Source: CAVPXC01 sp963709505 (lineage in GTDB: Bacteria; Chloroflexota; Anaerolineae; JAAEKA01). Taken from it: a stretch of 64,000 nucleotides of DNA. Location of the stretch: the NCBI GenBank assembly GCA_963709505.1, contig CAVPXC010000027.1, positions 1 to 64,000 on the forward strand. The letters are read 5' to 3'. The translations under genes were made by a program, and so were the position numbers. A model generated the notes under the pieces. The model was given only the letters and a program-made list of their open reading frames with translations, was not told where the DNA came from and did not search any database. Shown here piece after piece: positions 21,557-31,699 of the stretch. Numbering within the stretch: the stretch's first letter is position 1; each line of letters begins with the position of its first letter.

Positions 21557-21622
21557 CGTAAGGCGTAACACGTAACTCGGAAGTCGGAACAACTCGATAC
21601 CCTCCGGGTTACGTGTTTCGTG
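21557..21622. repeat. Heptamer-built inverted repeat
   Basis: Units of seven bases (CGTAAGG, CGTAACA, CGTAACT, CGGAAGT, CGGAACA) are followed by their inverted counterparts (GGGTTAC, GTGTTTC, GTGTTAC). The array ends at the stop codon of the radical SAM gene at 21623 and could act as its terminator. Confidence 0.55.
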
Positions 21623-23020
21623 TTACGCTTTAATCAACGTACCCTGATACACGTCCGCCCCGCGGGAGCCGGCCATGCCGAGGTTGACTTCGGCGTCATA
21701 CCTGCCGGCTAACAGGTCGCGGTAGAATTGGTAGTCCACGCCTTTGACTTTTTCGTCGTCCGGGAAGCGGTGATAGTTGTCTTTACTCATCAGGCTTTTG
21801 CCCTCGGCGATCAGTTGGTAGCCCAGGGCTGAGCCCGGATAGGGCGCGTAAAACGCAATCGAAGGCATCACCCGCTTCATCCGCTTGAGCATGCGCATGG
21901 TCTTGTAGGCGTCCTCGTGGCTCTCGCCCGGGATGCCCAGCATGATATTGGACCAGAACACCGGCGGCCGCTCGCCTTTGGCCTCCAGCTCGTCGCCGAT
22001 CCGGTTGACCAGATCGATGGCGAAATAGTTGTCTTCCTCGGTGCATTCTTTGTTGAGCAGCTTGAGAATGCGGTCGCTGCCCAACTCGAAGCCGATGGAG
22101 ATGGTGCGCCAATTGGTTTCCTTGACCAGCGCCTCGAACAGGTCAGGCCACTGCCGAACGGTGTCCGCGCGGCCGGCGGCCCAGTAGCTCCAACGCTTGG
22201 TCTGGCGCGGGTACTTCTCGATCCATTCCTTGAGCCACTTCGGGTTCTGAAAAAACATCGAGTCGTGGATCACCACCGAGCCCACGCCGTAGGTGCGGTC
22301 GAGGTAGTTCAGCTCGTCGATGACCTGGTCCACCGGCTTGCGGCCCATGTTCGGAATGTACGAGTTTTCGTTGCAGAACACGCACTGCCATGGGCAGACC
22401 CGGCTGGTGATGATCGTGGCCACAGGTCCTGGCCCCCAGCCGCACTCCGGCTCCATCGGCCAGTGCCACTTCCATTTGCGCTGGGTGCGCCAGCCCACGG
22501 GCTGAGGCCACAGCGTGCGATCGATCGCCGGCCATTCGGCCATCGACTTGGCGCCTTCGGCCGAGAAGACGCGCGGGAAGGCCGCCGGGTCCTTGACCAG
22601 GTCGACGATCACCTTCTCACCCGGACCCATGCAGATCCGGTCGAAGTCGGCGACGGCTTCCATCTCGTCGGGCGCGACGGTGGCGTGCATGCCGCCGGTC
22701 AACACCAGGCCGTTAGGGTTGAGTTCTTTGAACATCCTGGCGGCCTTCAACGCCGGCGGATAGGTGTAGCTGCGCACGTTCATCAGCAGCATGTCGTAGC
22801 CGGCAAGCTGAGGCGCGAGCTGCTCCCACGAAGTGACGGCGCGGGTGGATGCCAGATCGGTCTGGATGCCATTCTGCTTTAGGATGGTGCGCAGCAGCCC
22901 CAGGCCGTGATCCTGCCACTGCTCGTGCGGCCCACCGGGGTGCACCAGGTCGCCCAGGTCGCCCAGGTCGAGCCAGAGGATGTTTGATTGTTTTTTCGGT
23001 CGCGATGCAAAGAAAGGCAC
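21623..23020 (-). CDS. B12-binding radical SAM protein 1
   Basis: 465 residues, intact. The N-terminal cobalamin-binding-like domain (about 1-140) has GLLRTILKQNGIQTDLAS and LVLTGGMHATVAPDEM. The radical SAM cluster motif is VCPWQCVFC (C209, C213, C216), followed by VIDELNYLDRTYGVGSVVIHDS. A later TIM-barrel segment reads TISIGFELGSDRILKLLNKE and MLGIPGESHEDAYKTMRML. Cobalamin radical SAM enzymes methylate unactivated carbon or rearrange rings, but the substrate cannot be read from sequence. It differs from the three other copies nearby by its HPGGP motif and tryptophan-rich linker (KWKWHWPMEPECGWGPG). Start ATG 23020 lacks a strong ribosome site. Confidence 0.85.
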   Translation of the reverse strand: MPFFASRPKKQSNILWLDLGDLGDLVHPGGPHEQWQDHGLGLLRTILKQNGIQTDLASTRAVTSWEQLAPQLAGYDMLLMNVRSYTYPPALKAARMFKELNPNGLVLTGGMHATVAPDEMEAVADFDRICMGPGEKVIVDLVKDPAAFPRVFSAEGAKSMAEWPAIDRTLWPQPVGWRTQRKWKWHWPMEPECGWGPGPVATIITSRVCPWQCVFCNENSYIPNMGRKPVDQVIDELNYLDRTYGVGSVVIHDSMFFQNPKWLKEWIEKYPRQTKRWSYWAAGRADTVRQWPDLFEALVKETNWRTISIGFELGSDRILKLLNKECTEEDNYFAIDLVNRIGDELEAKGERPPVFWSNIMLGIPGESHEDAYKTMRMLKRMKRVMPSIAFYAPYPGSALGYQLIAEGKSLMSKDNYHRFPDDEKVKGVDYQFYRDLLAGRYDAEVNLGMAGSRGADVYQGTLIKA

Positions 23021-23100
23021 TGATTGCCTCCAGGTCGCTTTGCTGCAGCTGTGTTGTCTGCGCCCACTTGGTGCTTGTCCGCAATCAACTTCGAGCTTTG

Positions 23101-23149
23101 GCTGGTCTGTGCGCAGCCTCCCGTGAGGGACCGACCGAGCCCTACCGAT
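23101..23149. repeat. Dispersed repeat, copy 1
   Basis: GGTCTGTGCGCAGCCTCCCG followed by TGAGGGACCGACCGAGCCCT. A close copy lies at 30330-30374 upstream of rtcB. Both are intergenic; the element has inner complementarity (CCTCCCGTGAGGG). Confidence 0.6.
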
Positions 23150-23177
23150 AAGTTATTCACGGACAGTTACTTGGTGC

Positions 23178-23378
23178 TTATTGGACGCTCTGGATCAGCT
23201 TGATGTCCATTCGAAGTAAGTCATTTACCAGGTTCTGAATGTCGACTTTCTTATGCTCCGCTAATTCGCTCAGAAAATCATTGACATCAGAGTCCAGGTA
23301 GACCGGAAAACTGAACACAGCGTCAGGATGATAGAATTTGCTGCGTTCGGCCTGAGAGAAATCGTATTCTACTTTCAT
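23178..23378 (-). CDS. BrnA/CopG-like antitoxin
   Basis: 66 residues starting MKVEYDFSQAERSKFYHPDA. The C-terminal part (LDSDVNDFLSELAEHKKVDI, NLVNDLLRMDIKLIQ) is a short ribbon-helix-helix-type dimerisation domain. Its ATG overlaps the toxin stop as ATGA, the usual order in BrnTA pairs (toxin first). Intact, although the toxin is frameshifted. It lies between two radical SAM genes on the same strand. Confidence 0.65.
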   Translation of the reverse strand: MKVEYDFSQAERSKFYHPDAVFSFPVYLDSDVNDFLSELAEHKKVDIQNLVNDLLRMDIKLIQSVQ

Positions 23379-23678
23379 AGGCTCGCCTCTTGATATTCGC
23401 TCGTCTCTGTGCTTGTCGCCTTGCGGGCCGATATGATCCTGATCCGAACAGCGTTCGCGCTTGACTGCTCAAAAGTGTGGACAACAACACGCAGAATCCC
23501 CGTGTTGTCGAGCCCGATTGTAATCCAGCGGTCGTCATCCTCTTCGCTATGCTCTTCATCTATAGAGCGAGAGTTGATTCGGATCGCGAAATACAGTCGC
23601 GGCTTGACGAAACGACACGCGATGTCCGCGCACATTCTTGCGGTCTTTGACGGGATCCCAATCGAACTCGTAGCGCAC
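23375..23678 (-). CDS. brnT: BrnT-family toxin (one frameshift)
   Basis: GTG 23678 with GAGG upstream gives VRYEFDWDPVKDRKNVRGHR and VSFRQAATVFRDPNQLSLY; a one-base shift near 23565 continues with DEEHSEEDDDRWITIGLDNT, ILRVVVHTFEQS and VRIRIISARKATSTETSEY. These are the BrnT hallmarks (F-D-W-D-P-x-K, RIISARKAT). Without the shift the toxin would be about 100 residues, normal length. The shift may be a sequencing error, since the antitoxin is intact. Confidence 0.7.
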
Positions 23679-23700
23679 GAGCGCACCTCGGTTCTGGGTC

Positions 23701-25200
23701 TTATAGCGTTCGCTCAAGCAGTCCCTTCATGCTCGTCACCGGCTCCTCGGACGCGACCCGCCGCGCCTTGGCGACCTGGTCGTCGCGGCCCATGAAGAAG
23801 CGCCGCGCGTTGCTGACGGTGCTGGGCATCTCGGTCCAGAAACTGGGCTTCGACATCTTCTCCCAGACCCGCTTGGGCCGGTAGAGGTAGAAGCGGCGAT
23901 AGGCCTCGCGCCACTTGCGCACCACCAGGTCGGGGTCGTACTGGCCGTCGTTCATGGTGAAGCGCGACCGCTGCTCGTGGATGGCGTAGTCCGGCCACTC
24001 GTTGGCGAAGATCTCGCCGCCTTCCTGGATCATATCATACATCTTCGTGCCGGGGAAAGGCGCCGCCAACATGAAGTTGGCCAGGTCGGGGTCCAGCTCC
24101 AGCGCGAGGTCGATGGTGGCATCCATCGTCTCCTCGGTCTCGTTGGGCATACCGAAGATGAAGAAGCCCATGGTCTCCAGATTGGCAGCCTTGGCGTTCT
24201 TGAAGGCATCGCGCACCTGATCCAGGGTCTGGCCCTTGCGGATCACGTTGCGCAGCATCCACGGATCGCCGTTCTCGACGCCGAAGCCGACACGCTTGCA
24301 GCCCGCGGCCTTCATCAACTGGAACAGCTCGAGGTCGGTGTGGTTGACCTTCATGCCGTGCACCGTTACCCAGGGCACCGTGTTGAGACCCTCCTCGATC
24401 AGCCGTTTGCACAGCTCCTTGGCCCGGTCCATCTTCAGGTTCCAAATGTCGTCGGTGACGCCGATCTCGGTCGCGCCCAGCTCCTTAACCAGCCAGCGCC
24501 ACTCGGCCACCACGTTCTCGACGCTGCGGCCGCGCCAGGTGTCGCCGGTGACCGGCTTCGAGCAGAAGGTGCACTTATACGGACAGCCGCGGCTGGTCAG
24601 GATGGTGAACGAGCGGGCGTGACGGTCCAGACCGTCGGTCAGCGGCTGCAAGTTGGTGTAGCGATCGATCTTGAACAGGTCGTGCGCGGGGAAGGGCAGC
24701 GAGTCGAGGTCCTCGATCATCGGCGAGCCATAATCGGACACGATCTCGCCGTTGCGCCTCATGTGCATACCGGGCAGAAGCTCCACTGGCCGTCCCGCCT
24801 CGATCGTGTTGACCAGCTCCAGAAAAGTGTGTTCGGCCTCGCCCTTGAACACGTAGTCCACGTAGGAATGCTGCGGTTCCAGGCTTTCGCGCGGCATGAT
24901 GGTCAGGTGCGGCCCGCCGAGCACGGTGGTTAGGCCGTACTTCTTCGACGTCTGGGCCATCTCCCACGCGTCGGCGATTAGCGGTGTGGTGGCGGTGATG
25001 CCGATCACCTTATACGCCCTGCCCTGTTGTTCAGCTTCTTCAATATAGTAGTCTACAGGCACATCCTCGATCGCCGCGTCAAAGATGAACGGCTCATGGC
25101 CGCCCTCGCGCAGCGTCGACGCCAGGTATCCGAGACCCAGGGGAATGTGCTTTCGCTCTGACCATACTTTCGCTTCCGGACTTGCTAGAATTATGCGCAT
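23701..25200 (-). CDS. B12-binding radical SAM protein 2
   Basis: 499 residues, intact. N-terminal B12-binding-type domain: IPLGLGYLASTLREGGHEPF, FDAAIED, VIGITATTPLIADAWEMAQ and VLGGPHLTIMP. Cluster motif RGCPYKCTFC (C206, C210, C213). Then VENVVAEWRWLVKELGATEI, KRVGFGVENGDPWMLRNVIR and FFIFGMPNETEETMDATIDL. The layout matches the BchE/Elp3-like B12 radical SAM family. It is a close paralogue of the protein at 27038-28543; both share DRYTNLQP before the cluster and the same C-terminal helical tail. Substrate unknown. The start ATG 25200 is followed by the classical MRIILASPEA. Confidence 0.88.
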   Translation of the reverse strand: MRIILASPEAKVWSERKHIPLGLGYLASTLREGGHEPFIFDAAIEDVPVDYYIEEAEQQGRAYKVIGITATTPLIADAWEMAQTSKKYGLTTVLGGPHLTIMPRESLEPQHSYVDYVFKGEAEHTFLELVNTIEAGRPVELLPGMHMRRNGEIVSDYGSPMIEDLDSLPFPAHDLFKIDRYTNLQPLTDGLDRHARSFTILTSRGCPYKCTFCSKPVTGDTWRGRSVENVVAEWRWLVKELGATEIGVTDDIWNLKMDRAKELCKRLIEEGLNTVPWVTVHGMKVNHTDLELFQLMKAAGCKRVGFGVENGDPWMLRNVIRKGQTLDQVRDAFKNAKAANLETMGFFIFGMPNETEETMDATIDLALELDPDLANFMLAAPFPGTKMYDMIQEGGEIFANEWPDYAIHEQRSRFTMNDGQYDPDLVVRKWREAYRRFYLYRPKRVWEKMSKPSFWTEMPSTVSNARRFFMGRDDQVAKARRVASEEPVTSMKGLLERTL

Positions 25201-25332
25201 TAAATATCCTCATTAGCGCGTGACGAGGGATTGTCTGCGTCACGGCACATAGTTTTCAATTCAATCTCAGACATACTGTACCACAAGGGAACGAAGCCTG
25301 ATGTGTGTGTTCTTTCTTTTGGTGTAGCTGCA

Positions 25333-25472
25333 CAGACAGGGATTGAAATCCCTGTCTGAAAGTGAGAAGTGGCCTCAGCCACTGGCAGACAGGAGCGAGT
25401 TGCAGCCAACGTTCCGCAGCCGCTGAGGCGGCTTTGCTGCTTCAGCCAGTGAATTCATTCACTGGCTGACTA
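25333..25472. repeat. Structured interspersed repeat, copy 1
   Basis: Four stem-loops in 140 bases: a palindrome around GATTGAAATC (25333-25358), GTGGC-CTCA-GCCAC (25369-25382), GCCGC-TGAG-GCGGC (about 25419-25432), and AGCCAGTGAATTCATTCACTGG (arms to 25469). Copy 2 at 35117-35237 keeps the loops CTCA and TGAG but has different stem bases that still pair. The last palindrome encodes the C-terminal residues of the radical SAM gene ending at 25442. The rest of the 241-base gap holds no gene. Confidence 0.65.
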
Positions 25473-26860
25473 AGCCGCAGCGCGCCGTTAGGCGTACGGT
25501 AGCCGATGCCATCGTCAGCCGGCACCCAATCACGGTGGTTGCACTCCAGCCGATAGCCAAAGTCGGTGCTGAAGCTGCTAAAGGCCTTGCGCGGCCAGTC
25601 TCGCACCGGTTGCCGCATCATTTGGCGCAAGCCGCGCGTGGCAATGCCCTGCACGCCGTACAACTTGCCGGCCAGCCAGTCATAGCCGCGAGCCAGTTGT
25701 TCGGCGGACATCTGTGCCGGATGGTAGGTCACATGATTGGTGTCGTATAGCGACCAGGGCACGTGAGACATCAGCCGGTTCTCTTCGATCCACTTGTCCC
25801 GCTGCGGCGTGCCGACGTAGGGCGTCAAGATCGTGATGCTGACGCCGTCCAGGCCACTGGTGCGGATGAAATCGTAGGTGCTCCGGAAGATCTCCGGCGT
25901 GTCGCCGTCGAAGCCAAAGACGAACAGGCCGACGACGCCAATACCGGCCTCATGGACGCGCTGGATGACCTCGCGATAGCGCTCGATATTGCCCTTGGCC
26001 TTGCCACCCAGTTCGCGGCGGTTCTCCGGGTTGGCGCTCTCGAAGCCGATGAAGAACTTGTCCATGTGGGCCTGCTTGGCCAGCTTGAGCAGCTCAGGAT
26101 AATCGGCCACGAGTTGCTCGGCCTGACAGGTCCAGCCGGCCAAGGGCAACTTGCTCAGGGCTCTGAGCAGCTCTTCCATATACTCCGGGTAGAGCCGAAA
26201 GTTCAGGCCGAAGTTGTCGTCGGTCAGGAAAAAGCGCTTGATGCGCCGCCGCTCGATCTCCTCGATGGCCTGGTCCACCGGCCGCAGGCGCATCAACCGG
26301 CCGGAGACCCGAATCGCGGTGCAAAACGTGCAGTTGCGTGGACAGCCGCGGGTCAGCTCCATGTACGGCGTCCAGTAATTGCGGTTCTCGTCCACTTGGC
26401 GGAGCACTCTATCAGACAACGGCTGGAGATTGTCCAGATTGGCCCACTCGGTGTCCACGTAACTGGGCTGCAGCGCACCGCGGTCGAAATCGGCGATCAT
26501 CTGCGGCCAGGTACGGTACGCTTCGCCAACCGCAATGCTGTCAGCCCAGGTTGAGACCTCTTCGGGGGCCAGGGTCGCATGGGTGCCACCGATTACAACC
26601 TTGGCGCCGCGGGCCTGGGCGCGCTCGGCGATCCAGCGCGCCCGGTCGATCTGAAGGGTCTTGGCCGTGATCCCTACCAGGTCGTTTGGGCCGAGTTGAG
26701 CGAAGGGCACCGGGCGGAGATCCTCGTCGATGATGTCCACATCGACTACGTCAGGCACTTGGGAGGCCAGGCGCATGAGGGTATAGGGCGCCATCGTGCC
26801 TTTGCGCAGAAATGTGCCATCGCGGCCGGGTTGGATGAGAACGACTTTTCGGATCGACAA
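25442..26860 (-). CDS. B12-binding radical SAM protein 3
   Basis: 472 residues. N-terminal domain: VVLIQPGRDGTFLRKGTMAP, VDIIDEDLRPVPF, DLVGITAKTLQIDRARWIAE, VVIGGTHATLAPEEV. Cluster motif RGCPRNCTFC (C173, C177, C180). Then VDQAIEEIERRRIKRFFLTD, MDKFFIGFESANPENRREL and VVGLFVFGFDGDTPEIFRST. It is more distant from copies 2 and 4 than they are from each other. The last nine residues (SQPVNEFTG) are encoded by a palindromic repeat, so the original C-terminus was probably replaced or extended. Substrate unknown. Confidence 0.88.
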   Translation of the reverse strand: MSIRKVVLIQPGRDGTFLRKGTMAPYTLMRLASQVPDVVDVDIIDEDLRPVPFAQLGPNDLVGITAKTLQIDRARWIAERAQARGAKVVIGGTHATLAPEEVSTWADSIAVGEAYRTWPQMIADFDRGALQPSYVDTEWANLDNLQPLSDRVLRQVDENRNYWTPYMELTRGCPRNCTFCTAIRVSGRLMRLRPVDQAIEEIERRRIKRFFLTDDNFGLNFRLYPEYMEELLRALSKLPLAGWTCQAEQLVADYPELLKLAKQAHMDKFFIGFESANPENRRELGGKAKGNIERYREVIQRVHEAGIGVVGLFVFGFDGDTPEIFRSTYDFIRTSGLDGVSITILTPYVGTPQRDKWIEENRLMSHVPWSLYDTNHVTYHPAQMSAEQLARGYDWLAGKLYGVQGIATRGLRQMMRQPVRDWPRKAFSSFSTDFGYRLECNHRDWVPADDGIGYRTPNGALRLSQPVNEFTG

Positions 26861-26884
26861 GGCTGAGCTCCGCGTTTAACACTT

Positions 26885-27024
26885 AGATCGGACCGATCGC
26901 CGAAGATCGGTCCGATCTAGTCGAAATTATGGAGGATCAGATCGGTCCGATCGCGAAGATCGTCCGATCTAGTCGAAATTATGGAGGATCAGATCGGACC
27001 GATCTTCGGCGATCGGTCCGATCT
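26885..27024. repeat. Three tandem palindromes with a 20-base spacer
   Basis: Copies at 26885-26918, 26939-26970 and 26991-27024. Each pairs AGATCGGACCGATC with GATCGGTCCGATCT (copy 2 is imperfect). Loops are GCCGAA in copy 1 and its complement TTCGGC in copy 3. The spacer AGTCGAAATTATGGAGGATC is identical both times. A half copy is at 36222-36235. It lies between two convergent-strand-neutral genes, downstream of the gene at 27038. Confidence 0.75.
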
Positions 27025-27037
27025 ATTCAACCATCAC

Positions 27038-28543
<1,506 letters not shown>

Positions 28544-28714
28544 AGGATTTCCTCCAAGGTAAAAGCTAAGGTTCGGGCCACCTACCCGGTAAAAACACCG
28601 TTTGGGCGGCCCACAGGGCTGAAAAAAGGGCGGATGTTCGCATCAGCCCTTCGCCGATTATATCTAGGCAACCCTCGATGTCAAATTTATATGAACTGTA
28701 TGAGAGAAATTCGG

Positions 28715-28840
28715 AGAACCGCGGACTTACGGAGGCGCGGACCAGAAGCAGTATCCGAACTGCGCGATTAACGTCTCGGATCAACGCTTCCGCAAATCCG
28801 CGTTTCTCCTCTGGTCCGCGCTCCGTAAGTCCGCGGTTCT
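28715..28840. repeat. Octamer-built inverted repeat between rtcB and radical SAM 4
   Basis: Left arm 28715-28746 (AGAACCGCGGACTTACGGAG and on) pairs with right arm 28810-28840, with one extra base. Internally it runs in 8-base units (GAACCGCG, GACTTACG, GAGGCGCG). A related half lies at 60702-60740. The right arm reaches the rtcB stop codon. Confidence 0.65.
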
Positions 28841-30294
28841 AGCCCTTGACCACCCCAATCGGCCGCAGCCGCGCCACCTTGCGAGCGATCCCGGCGCCGT
28901 CGACGACATCCACCACGTTGTCTACGTCCTTGTAGGCGCTGGGCGCTTCTTCGGCCAGGCCTGCCAGGCTACCGGCGCGTACGGCGATGCCCTGCTGCTC
29001 CAGCCGCTCCTTCAGCTCCGAACCCCGCACCTCCCGCTTGGCCCGGGCGCGACTCATCGTGCGGCCGGCACCGTGGCAGGTCGAGCCGAATGACTGGTCC
29101 ATTGAGCCTTCGGTGCCAACCAGCACCCATGAGGCGGTGCCCATGCTGCCCGGCACCAGCACTGGTTGGCCGATCTGTTTGTAGTCAGCGGGCAGCACCT
29201 CGCTGCCGGGACCGAAGGCGCGCGTGGCGCCTTTGCGGTGCACGCAGACGCGAAGCGGGTGGCCGTCGATATCGTGGTCTTCGAACTTGGCCATGTTATG
29301 GGCGATATCGTAAATCTGGCGAAGGTCCCAGCGCTTGAGCTTGCTTGCCAGAACCTCCTCGAAGGCCTGTCGAATCTGGTGGGCCAGCACCTGGCGGTTG
29401 CACCAGGCGAAATTGGCTGCCGCGATCATAGCCGCAATATAGTCTTGCCCCTCAACCAACTCTACCGGCGCGCACGCCAACTGGCGGTCGGGCAACTCGA
29501 TGCTGTACTTTTTTTGCACTCGCTGCAACACCTCGAGATGGTCGGTGCAGACTTGATGGCCCAGCCCGCGGCTGCCGCAGTGGATCTGCACGACGACCTG
29601 TCCCTCGAACAGGCCCATGGCCTGGGCCGCGGGTGCATCGAAGATTTGGTCGACGACGTCGATCTCGGCGAAGTGGTTGCCCGCGCCGAGTGTGCCAATC
29701 TGCGGGCGGCCGCGTTCTTTGGCCCGATGGCTGACCTTGGACGGGTCCGCGCCGGGCATCGAGCCGTTTTCCTCGGTGTGCACCAGGTCTTCGGCGCGGG
29801 CCATACCCTTTTTGAGCGCCCAGCGTGCGCCGGTGCGCAGCACTTCGTCGAGTTGCTCGGCACTAAGCCGCAGCATCCCCGCTTCGCCCACGCCGCTGGG
29901 AACGTGTTGGTACAGAGAGGTCGCCAGTCGACCCAAATGGGGGCGCAACTGCCCCTCCTCGATTTCGGAGGCAAGCAGGCGGACGCCGCAGTTGATGTCG
30001 AAACCAATGCCGCCCGGCGAGATCACCCCACCGTGCTTTGGGTCCGTCGCCACGACGCCGCCGATGCTAAATCCATAGCCCTGGTGAATATCCGGCATCG
30101 CCAGCGCGTACTTGACGATGCCTGGCAGGGTTGCGGTGTTGATCAATTGCTCCAGCGAGTCATCGGTGAGGATTTGGTTGAGCAGCTCCTCGTTGGCATA
30201 GATCCGCGCCGGCACGCGCATGTCGTGGCGGTAGCTTTTTGGGAATTTCAAACAGGAAGGGACTCAGCTTGTTGATGTAGTTGCGCTCGATCAT
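28839..30294 (-). CDS. rtcB: RtcB RNA-splicing ligase (one homopolymer frameshift)
   Basis: ATG 30294, with AGGAG upstream, starts the usual MIERNYINKLSPFLFEIPK; an extra A in the run near 30236-30240 shifts the frame, and SYRHDMRVPARIYANEELL follows one frame over. The rest is intact: ALAMPDIHQGYGFSIGGVVA, VISPGGIGFDINCGVRLL (Mn-binding Asp/Cys), GTLGAGNHFAEIDVV, IHCGSRGLGHQVC, and FGSTCHGAGRTMSRARAK with the guanylylated His. RtcB joins 2',3'-cyclic phosphate or 3'-phosphate RNA ends to 5'-OH ends with GTP and Mn. Length about 483, as expected. The shift is best read as a sequencing error. Confidence 0.93.
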
Positions 30295-30329
30295 TTTGTA
30301 TCTCCTGGAGGGGTAACATCCCGCTCGGG

Positions 30330-30376
30330 CCGGTCTGTGCGAAGCCTCCCGTGAGGGGCCGACCGAGCCCTATCGA
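30330..30376. repeat. Dispersed repeat, copy 2
   Basis: GGTCTGTGCGAAGCCTCCCG and TGAGGGGCCGACCGAGCCCT, matching 23101-23149 with few differences; a shorter GCTCGGGCCGGTCT / GACCGAGCCCG hairpin follows to about 30410. It lies in the leader of rtcB. Confidence 0.6.
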
Positions 30377-30424
30377 AACCCGCTCGGGCCGGTCTCCGAC
30401 CGAGCCCGTTAGTGCTCAATCAGA

Positions 30425-30453
30425 ATTATACCCTCCATGAGAGTTCCATCCAA
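30425..30453 (-). promoter_or_regulatory. rtcB promoter
   Basis: On the minus strand TTGGAT (30453-30448), 17 bases, perfect TATAAT (30430-30425). The leader of about 125 bases to ATG 30294 contains the repeat at 30330-30376. Confidence 0.6.
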
Positions 30454-30530
30454 GCGCCGCGAATCAAAAAGCCTCCCTGGCGGGAAGCCCTTTGTCTCAT
30501 GTTGCTGGCCCCTTGCCCGGTCGCACTATC

Positions 30531-30911
30531 TCACAACCGCTTACGGCCGGCGAAGCCGGCGTCCAGTTCGTGCCAAAACGCCACTTCTTTTTCGCCATAG
30601 CGCCAGCAAAGGTAGACCTCGCGGCCATCCGGCCGGCGGTGGAGGAAGTCTACCAGCCCGGCGTCGGGATCCTTGAGGGTGATGCCCATCTCCTCGATCG
30701 CCGCGACCGCGGCTTGCACGCGTTCGAACTGCGGCAACATCTCGCCGGCCTTCTTGCTGCCGCCGTTGCCGATGCTTTTTTTCAGCACCGGCCACAGCTC
30801 GGGCCGCGCCTGGACGATCACGCGTCGGGCCTGCATGAGTTGCTCGAACTGCTCGTTCAGCCGTGGCAGCGCGGCGTTGGCTTCTTCAACCGTGAAATAT
30901 CGTACGGGCAT
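30531..30911 (-). CDS. DUF2203 family protein
   Basis: 126 residues from ATG 30911: MPVRYFTVEEANAALPRLNE, a long helical pair, then PDAGLVDFLHRRPDGREVYL, CWRYGEKEVAFWHELDAGFA. The ending WHELDAGFAGR is the family signature. Function is not known. No ribosome site is visible, since the sequence before ATG is a heptamer repeat array (30921-31006). The open frame continues upstream into that array, which is not coding. Neighbours: rtcB downstream, a DUF5684 protein upstream. Confidence 0.75.
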   Translation of the reverse strand: MPVRYFTVEEANAALPRLNEQFEQLMQARRVIVQARPELWPVLKKSIGNGGSKKAGEMLPQFERVQAAVAAIEEMGITLKDPDAGLVDFLHRRPDGREVYLCWRYGEKEVAFWHELDAGFAGRKRL

Positions 30912-30920
30912 GGGTTTGAA

Positions 30921-31006
30921 GTTGCAGGTTGCATGTTGCAGGTGGCAAGTTACAGGTCGCATGTCTTCCGTCTTCTGGTACATGCCACCTGCAACCTGCA
31001 ACTTGC
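30921..31006. repeat. Heptamer-built inverted repeat
   Basis: Seven-base units GTTGCAG, GTTGCAT, GTTGCAG, GTGGCAA, GTTACAG, GTCGCAT, then GTCTTCC and the inverted set GCCACCT, GCAACCT, GCAACTT. A related array with the same unit lies at 39808-39863. Confidence 0.65.
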
Positions 31007-31050
31007 CTCCATCGTCTCGCCCGGCAGCCAGCCTGGATGGGCGATTTCGC

Positions 31051-31491
31051 TTAAGCTACTGGGGTTACAGCGGTCGACGTAGACGGACCCTGGTACGTGG
31101 CATCGCCGAAGCCCAGGAGCAAGTAGCCGATTGCGTTGAAGAAGAACAGTAGGATGATGCCCCAGACAGCGGTCTTCCCAAACGACTTGGCCAGATCGAT
31201 CGACACGATCAAGGCAATGGCGATGTTGACGAACGGGATGAAGAAGAGGATCAACCACCAGCCGGGACGGCCGATGATCTTCAATATGATGTAGATGTTG
31301 TAGATCGGAATAATGGCAGCCCATCCTGGCTGTCCAGCCTTAACGAACGTCTTCCACAGCCCGATGACGACGAGGATGTAGAAAGCGGTTCCGCATACGC
31401 AGTTGAGGCCGCTGAAGAGGGCTGCAAACAACCCACCGTCATCGCCGCCACCTTGTAAGATTCGAGCACCGAGAATTGCAATCGCAGGCAT
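31051..31491 (-). CDS. DUF5684 membrane protein
   Basis: 146 residues from ATG 31491, behind AGGAAGG. After a glycine-rich start (LQGGGDDGGLFAALFSGLNC) come hydrophobic segments: AFYILVVIGLWKTFV, KAGQPGWAAIIPIYNIYIIL, IGRPGWWLILFFIPFVNIAI, IVSIDLAKSFGKTAVWGIIL and LFFFNAIGYLLLGFGD. The W-x3-IP-x-YN motif and the FGK segment define the DUF5684 family of small membrane proteins. Function unknown. A basic sequence upstream in the open frame has no ribosome site and is not included. Confidence 0.75.
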   Translation of the reverse strand: MPAIAILGARILQGGGDDGGLFAALFSGLNCVCGTAFYILVVIGLWKTFVKAGQPGWAAIIPIYNIYIILKIIGRPGWWLILFFIPFVNIAIALIVSIDLAKSFGKTAVWGIILLFFFNAIGYLLLGFGDATYQGPSTSTAVTPVA

Positions 31492-31699
31492 AGTCACCTT
31501 CCTCGATAATGAGTCACGAAATAAGTCACGAAAACTTGTGAAAACAAGGGTATGACGCCCATGAGAAGGGCGTACCAAGCCAGGGAGAGCGTTTGGCATA
31601 GCCGAACGCACCATCCGAGGCACCATGATCGCCCACGCAAGCTGGCTGCCGTGCGCTTGGCCGATTATAGTCCTATCACTTCATCCTGGCAAGTGTGTT

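Noticed and set aside
23977..24933. Long plus-strand frame of 318 codons
   Set aside because: Antisense shadow of radical SAM protein 2.
26885..27024. Possible CRISPR array (repeated palindromes with spacers)
   Set aside because: The repeats are full palindromes with long arms, the spacers are identical to each other, and no cas genes are near.
29166..30275. Long plus-strand frame of 369 codons
   Set aside because: Antisense shadow of rtcB.
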